Assembly (NCBI GenBank): GCA_020445245.1
Contig: JAGRHB010000039.1
Span: 1-10,350, forward strand
Direction: 5' to 3'
Length of the DNA: 10,350 bases
Origin: Gammaproteobacteria bacterium
Lineage (GTDB): Bacteria; Pseudomonadota; Gammaproteobacteria; Chromatiales; Sedimenticolaceae
Below the pieces are notes generated by a model, which did no database searches, was not told the DNA's origin, and worked only from the letters and a program-made list of their open reading frames with translations. Shown one piece after another: positions 6,954 to 10,350 of this stretch. The position numbers and the translations under genes were made by a program. The stretch's first letter is position 1. The number at the start of each line of letters is the position of its first letter.

Positions 6954-6982
6954 ATTCTTCGGTGATGCGGCGCAGGATGCAA
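6954..6982 (-). promoter_or_regulatory. Candidate sigma-70 promoter for the sucrose operon
   Basis: On the minus strand, TTGCAT (6982-6977) and AAGAAT (6959-6954) are separated by 17 bases and match the -35 and -10 consensus moderately (3/6 and 4/6). Transcription would begin near 6947, leaving a leader of about 65 bases before sps. This is an eye match only. No osmo-specific element is recognised. Confidence 0.3.
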
Positions 6983-7032
6983 ATCGACAGTCACCACCGA
7001 GGCAGTCGTGCGCCGCGGACAGAGTGCCGCAC

Positions 7033-7089
7033 CGGCAGGTCGGCGGGCCCTGACACCGTTGGCCTGCCGCGGTTGTGCTACCGTTAGCC
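7033..7089 (+). repeat. Inverted and direct repeats in the divergent regulatory region
   Basis: cggcagg (7033-7039) and cctgccg (7063-7069) form a 7-bp inverted repeat around 23 bases. Overlapping it, accgttggcc (7055-7064) is repeated as accgttagcc (7080-7089), 9 of 10 identical and 25 bases apart. The second copy lies between the candidate -35 and -10 of the rightward gene, so the pair could be an operator. No regulator gene is in the window. Confidence 0.4.
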
Positions 7090-7100
7090 AGGTGTAGAAT
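7073..7100 (+). promoter_or_regulatory. Candidate sigma-70 promoter for the CsgG-like gene pair
   Basis: TTGTGC (7073-7078) and TAGAAT (7095-7100) are spaced by 16 bases. The -10 matches consensus at five of six positions; the -35 is weak. Transcription from about 7107 would leave a short leader with the strong ribosome binding site at 7122-7128. Confidence 0.45.
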
Positions 7101-7121
7101 CGCGAAAAAAAGCACTCGTGC

Positions 7122-7128
7122 AAGGAGG
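7122..7128 (+). promoter_or_regulatory. Ribosome binding site that decides a GTG start
   Basis: aaggagg is a near-perfect Shine-Dalgarno sequence four bases before GTG at 7133. A longer reading starting at GTG 7118 would place this motif inside the coding sequence (residues QGG), so 7133 is preferred. Confidence 0.75.
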
Positions 7129-7132
7129 ATCT

Positions 7133-8038
7133 GTGGCGCTCAATCCGTACATCCCGGCCGCGCTGATCGTATTGTCTGCCGCGTTTGCGACACCTTCCGC
7201 GGTACTCGCCGAAGAGGAGCTGCCTGCCGTTGCGGTCAAAGAGCCGAAGGTCGGCGAAAAGGTGGGTGAATCCGTCCAACGATATCTCAACATCGAGCGT
7301 CTGTGGGCCGAGCTTGAGGCCTCCTTCCGCGCCACGCGCAAGCTGCGCGTGTTGAGCCGCGACCAGGAGGTGATTGCCGATATCCGCGAGGAGCAGCAGT
7401 TTGCCCAGTCGGACCTGGCCAAGGGGGACGCGGCCGCGACCGGCGAACTGAGCAACGCCAATTACCTGATCCTGCCGAAGGTTCAGGATTTCAAGTTCTA
7501 TCGCTCCGTCAAGCCGTTACCGAATTTTGACAGCAAGTACACGCGGCAGGATTCGGGTCTGTTGCAGCTTACGGCGCAGATGGTCAATACCACGACCGGG
7601 CAGGTGGAGACGAACTTCGACCTGTCTGCCAGGTTCTCGACTCCTTCGCAGATCGTGAACACCAAGGCAGGTGCACCCGACTCGACGCATTTCACCGCGA
7701 TGGCGAAGGATGTGGCCGCGCAGCTGGCTGATCAGTTCGTGGCAGCGGTGTTCCCGATGAAGGTGGTGCAGCGCACGCGCGCCAATCAGGTGATCATAAA
7801 CCGCGGCGCCGATGGCGGGATCGCCATGGGCGAGGTGCTCGAGGTGTTCTTCGCCGGCGAGGAGCTGATCGATCCGGATACCGGAAAGTCGCTTGGCTCC
7901 AGTGAGGAGTATGTCGGCAAGGTCGAGGTGGTCCGCATCAACCCCAAAGTGACCTACGCGAAGATCGTCGAAGAGCTGGATGCACAGAATTCGCCCATTG
8001 GTGTCGGCGATATCGTGCGTCGTCCGCAGAAGAAGTAG
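7133..8038 (+). CDS. Exported CsgG/LpoB-like protein with FlgT-C-like C-terminal domain, single module
   Basis: The 301-residue protein, from a GTG start, has a signal peptide (about 1-26, cleavage after AVLA) with no lipobox cysteine. It lacks cysteine throughout and is probably a soluble periplasmic protein. Residues about 40-205 resemble the CsgG/TolB-N-like fold: KLRVLSRDQEVIADIREEQ (70-88) is the usual 'RF-vv-R-ld-l-eEQ' strand-helix, and NANYLILPKVQDF (108-120) matches the family's GADYLV-G-V segment. Residues about 206-297 form a beta-rich domain with INRGADGGIAMGEVLEV (222-238) and IDPDTGKSLG (246-255), like the C-terminal domain of the flagellar protein FlgT. The next gene repeats this architecture at least three times, and both read in one direction 67 bases apart, so they are probably cotranscribed. 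No flagellar or curli gene is in view; function unknown, perhaps envelope assembly. Confidence 0.85.
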   Translation: MALNPYIPAALIVLSAAFATPSAVLAEEELPAVAVKEPKVGEKVGESVQRYLNIERLWAELEASFRATRKLRVLSRDQEVIADIREEQQFAQSDLAKGDAAATGELSNANYLILPKVQDFKFYRSVKPLPNFDSKYTRQDSGLLQLTAQMVNTTTGQVETNFDLSARFSTPSQIVNTKAGAPDSTHFTAMAKDVAAQLADQFVAAVFPMKVVQRTRANQVIINRGADGGIAMGEVLEVFFAGEELIDPDTGKSLGSSEEYVGKVEVVRINPKVTYAKIVEELDAQNSPIGVGDIVRRPQKK

Positions 8039-8057
8039 TCCGGTCCTTTGGATATTC

Positions 8058-8077
8058 GGTGATCCGCATGGATCACC
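8058..8077 (+). other. Perfect 8-bp hairpin between the two CsgG-like genes
   Basis: ggtgatcc (8058-8065) pairs perfectly with ggatcacc (8070-8077) around the four-base loop gcat. It starts 19 bases after the first gene's stop. No T-run follows, so it is not a classical terminator. It may stabilise the upstream message, weaken read-through, or be a protein-binding palindrome. Confidence 0.65.
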
Positions 8078-8093
8078 CCGGCCCCATTGACGC

Positions 8094-8097
8094 GAGG
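8094..8097 (+). promoter_or_regulatory. Ribosome binding site of the multi-module CsgG-like gene
   Basis: GAGG lies eight bases before the ATG at 8106 and favours this start over the in-frame ATG at 8121. Either would leave a usable signal peptide. Confidence 0.6.
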
Positions 8098-8105
8098 TCA
8101 GGCGC

Positions 8106-10350
8106 ATGTTGCTGATACGGATGGTTGCTTTACTTGCGGCACTGGTGCTGCCGGTGTTGGGTTTGACGGCGCCGCAGGCCTTGCAGGTCGCGGACAACCA
8201 GGTCCGCATCGCGGTGATGGGTCAGGAGGACTTTCACCCGGATCGCGCCGTAGCAGGCAACGTGCGGAGTCTGCCTGATGATCTCGCGGCGCGGGTGATA
8301 GAGCATCTCAACAACACGCGGCGCTTCTCCGTGGTGGAGCGGGCGGCACTTCGACGCGTGGTGCGTGAACAGCAGTTCGGCCGCGACAAGACGGCGAGTG
8401 ACCTGGATCGCGTGATCGAAAAGACCGTGGAAAACCTCCCGGCGACCAGCGGCTGGACAATCGCTGCAGCGGCGACTGCGGCAGACCACAACGACGTCCT
8501 CAAGGAATTCCAGGATCTGGGCACCACGGTCGGTGCGGACTACATCGTGTATGCGGTGCTGGAGAAACAGCAGGGCTCGAGCAGTACGACTGCCGTGCCG
8601 TTCAGCGACAGCGGCCGGACCATGACCACCAACCTGGTCGAGGCCCGGCTGCGCCTGCGTGTGATCGAAACCCGGCTGGGACGCGTGATCGGCGCAGACA
8701 GCCTGCGCACACAGATCAGCGAGTCGGTGTTCACCGGGCGTGCGGCGCAGATGGACGAATACTCCATGTTCGATCACCTCGGAAAGGAGGCCGCGTTGCG
8801 TGTGCTGGATATCGTGTTTCCGGCGCGTTTGGTGGATGCCGACCCGTGGATCGTCAACCGCGGCAGCAACGAGCAGGTCGCAGTGGGTGACCAGTACGAG
8901 ATCGTCCGCGAAGGCAAGGAGATCATGGACGATGCCGGTATCGTGATCGGCAAACTGAAGTCGGTCGTCGGCAACGCACGGGTGACACAGGTACAGGAGA
9001 CGCTGGCGGTGCTGACCCCTGTGTCGGGTGAGTTTGCGGTCAACGATCTGGCCATCCTGCAGCGTGCAACCGGGACCGCAGTGGCACCGGCCACAAAAGC
9101 ACCGCCGGTGATGGCTGCAGGCTCTGCGGGTGCCGCACCTGTGACCGGCAGGCCGCGCCTGGCGATCGGACTGGTCAAGGCCCGTTCGACCGCGACCACC
9201 GGCGTGGATGCCAACCGACATATTCCGTTGTTCACCGATACGCTGATCTCGCGGCTTGCACAGACCCAGCGGTTCCAGCTCATCGACCGCCAGGAGGTCG
9301 ATCAGCTGATGGACGAGCAACTTGCGCAGGCGATGGCGGAGAACCGCGAGCTGCCGTCGTCGATGGGCGCGCTCGCCGGCGCGGATTACCTGGTGATCGG
9401 CAGCGTCGCCAATTTCGCCATCGAAAAGGTATCGGCCAAATTGCCGGGCTCGAATCGCCTGATCGTGACGCATCAGGGGCGCGTCGAAGGCAACATGCGT
9501 ATTGTGGATGCTCGCAGTGGCGAGGTGTTGGATGCGCGCAAGGTCGCGATCAGGGAGGAGCTTGCGGAACCGGCGGCCACAGACCAGCTGATCACCATGC
9601 TCGCTGATGCCTATGCGGATCAGACCGTGGTCAACCTGATGAACGCGATTTACCCGATCAAGGTGGCCGCGGTGGTTTCCGGTGTGGCCTACATCAATCG
9701 TGGCAGTGACGGCGGGCTGTCGCCTGGCGAGGTGCTCAATGTGGTGCGGCCGGGTCAGGCGATCATCGACCCCGATACCAAGGTACAGCTCGGCGTGGCA
9801 GAGACCGAACTGGGCCGGCTGACCTTGGCTGAAGTCGAGGATGCACGGTCCAAGGCGCCGGTGGGCGATCTGCAGTTGCAGACGGGCGATATCCTCAAGC
9901 GGCAGTACGAGTCCAGAGGCATGCGCAGTGGCCAGTCGGTGGCTGCGGCCGTGCCGGCGCGCAGCGGTGGCAGTGTCGAGCAGCCGGGCGGCAGACCGCT
10001 GACCCTGGTTGTCGGCCAGATTCTGATCAATCCGCGCGGCCGCAACCAGGCGGTGAGTGGTGCCAATCTCGACCGTGTATCCAACGACCTGATGGTCAAG
10101 CTGTCGCAGTTTCCCGAATTCGACGTGATGGAGCGCGCGCAGATCGATCAGGTGATCGATGAAAAGGCGTTTACCAGCATTGCGCAGGGTGGCTCACTGC
10201 AGGGCGCCATGGGTCAGCTCGAAGGTGCGGACTACCTGGTCATCGCGCAGATAGATGATTTCCTGATCCGCACTGAGACCAAGCCGGTCCCGTATACAAA
10301 TGAGATGCAGACGCGTCACTTCGGTACCGTGGAGCCGACCTTGCGCATGG
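8106..10350 (+). CDS. Exported multi-module CsgG/FlgT-C-like repeat protein, C-terminus beyond the window
   Basis: The frame stays open for 748 codons to the right edge. A signal peptide (about 1-26, MLLIRMVALLAALVLPVLGL then TAPQA) has no lipobox, and no cysteine is seen anywhere. At least three copies of a CsgG-like plus FlgT-C-like unit follow. Unit 1 (about 31-318) has RFSVVER (73-79), GADYIV (143-148) and IVNRGSNEQVAVGDQYEIV (249-267). Unit 2 (about 349-600) has RFQLIDR (389-395), GADYLVIGS (425-433) and INRGSDGGLSPGEVLNVV (from about 530). Unit 3 (from 630) has EFDVMER (671-677) and GADYLVIAQ (707-715), then leaves the window. Linkers at about 320-349 and 602-630 are rich in Ala, Pro, Gly and Ser. 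Units 2 and 3 keep strict 282-residue spacing; unit 1 has about 34 extra residues between its first two motifs. Known CsgG and FlgT proteins carry one set, so this is unusual. Role unknown; a periplasmic scaffold in envelope or surface-structure assembly is a guess. Confidence 0.82.
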   Translation, partial: MLLIRMVALLAALVLPVLGLTAPQALQVADNQVRIAVMGQEDFHPDRAVAGNVRSLPDDLAARVIEHLNNTRRFSVVERAALRRVVREQQFGRDKTASDLDRVIEKTVENLPATSGWTIAAAATAADHNDVLKEFQDLGTTVGADYIVYAVLEKQQGSSSTTAVPFSDSGRTMTTNLVEARLRLRVIETRLGRVIGADSLRTQISESVFTGRAAQMDEYSMFDHLGKEAALRVLDIVFPARLVDADPWIVNRGSNEQVAVGDQYEIVREGKEIMDDAGIVIGKLKSVVGNARVTQVQETLAVLTPVSGEFAVNDLAILQRATGTAVAPATKAPPVMAAGSAGAAPVTGRPRLAIGLVKARSTATTGVDANRHIPLFTDTLISRLAQTQRFQLIDRQEVDQLMDEQLAQAMAENRELPSSMGALAGADYLVIGSVANFAIEKVSAKLPGSNRLIVTHQGRVEGNMRIVDARSGEVLDARKVAIREELAEPAATDQLITMLADAYADQTVVNLMNAIYPIKVAAVVSGVAYINRGSDGGLSPGEVLNVVRPGQAIIDPDTKVQLGVAETELGRLTLAEVEDARSKAPVGDLQLQTGDILKRQYESRGMRSGQSVAAAVPARSGGSVEQPGGRPLTLVVGQILINPRGRNQAVSGANLDRVSNDLMVKLSQFPEFDVMERAQIDQVIDEKAFTSIAQGGSLQGAMGQLEGADYLVIAQIDDFLIRTETKPVPYTNEMQTRHFGTVEPTLRM

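Noticed and set aside
6944..7461. Minus-strand frames crossing the divergent promoter region
   Set aside because: They overlap the signal-peptide region of the CsgG-like gene and have no family resemblance or convincing start.
8130..9473. Minus-strand open frame of 447 codons opposite the multi-module gene
   Set aside because: It is rich in His, Arg, Asp and Gln with no recognisable motif, as expected from the complement of a GC-rich coding strand. The plus frame has a signal peptide and repeated family motifs.
1..10350. CRISPR array, tRNA or rRNA genes, toxin-antitoxin pair, phage genes
   Set aside because: No regularly spaced repeats, no cloverleaf or rRNA-like stretch and no small gene pairs of that kind were seen on reading both strands.

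Overview
The window looks like chromosomal DNA of a GC-rich gammaproteobacterium. This is inferred from codon usage, a sucrose/amylosucrase cluster of the kind known from halotolerant methanotrophs and nitrifiers, and CsgG-like periplasmic proteins; no rRNA, tRNA or housekeeping marker is present to fix the taxon. Four blocks are visible.

Left edge (1-401): the 5' part of an IS110-family element. It holds the first 69 residues of the DEDD transposase on the minus strand, running off the window, and its upstream non-coding end. That end contains a long inverted repeat (213-227 / 275-289) that buries the transposase ribosome binding site, then a second foldable stretch (about 302-385). Next to it, on the plus strand, is a secreted histidine-phosphatase-like protein (402-974) whose catalytic RHG-type motif reads R-N-A-E, so the phospho-accepting histidine is missing. 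By eye its base composition is less GC-rich than the rest of the window.

Centre (1010-6882, minus strand): a compact four-gene sucrose operon read right to left: sucrose-phosphate synthase, sucrose-phosphate phosphatase, a PfkB-family fructokinase and amylosucrase. The first two junctions are ATGA overlaps; the last gap is 16 bases. The order sps-spp-fruK-ams matches the cluster described in Methylomicrobium alcaliphilum. SPS and SPP make sucrose from UDP-glucose (or ADP-glucose) and fructose-6-phosphate. Amylosucrase turns sucrose into alpha-1,4-glucan plus fructose, and the kinase returns fructose to the phosphate pool, linking an osmolyte to glycogen-like storage.

Right (7133 to the edge, plus strand): divergent from the sucrose operon, two paralogous exported proteins built from a CsgG/LpoB-like domain followed by a FlgT-C-like beta domain. 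The first has one such module. The second, open at the window edge, has at least three in tandem, joined by Ala/Pro/Gly-rich linkers, with modules 2 and 3 about 282 residues apart. Neither has a lipobox, so they look like soluble periplasmic proteins rather than a CsgG outer-membrane pore. The 250-base divergent region (6883-7132) holds candidate promoters for both directions, a direct repeat and an inverted repeat. The items most worth following up are the triple-module protein and the IS110 leader.
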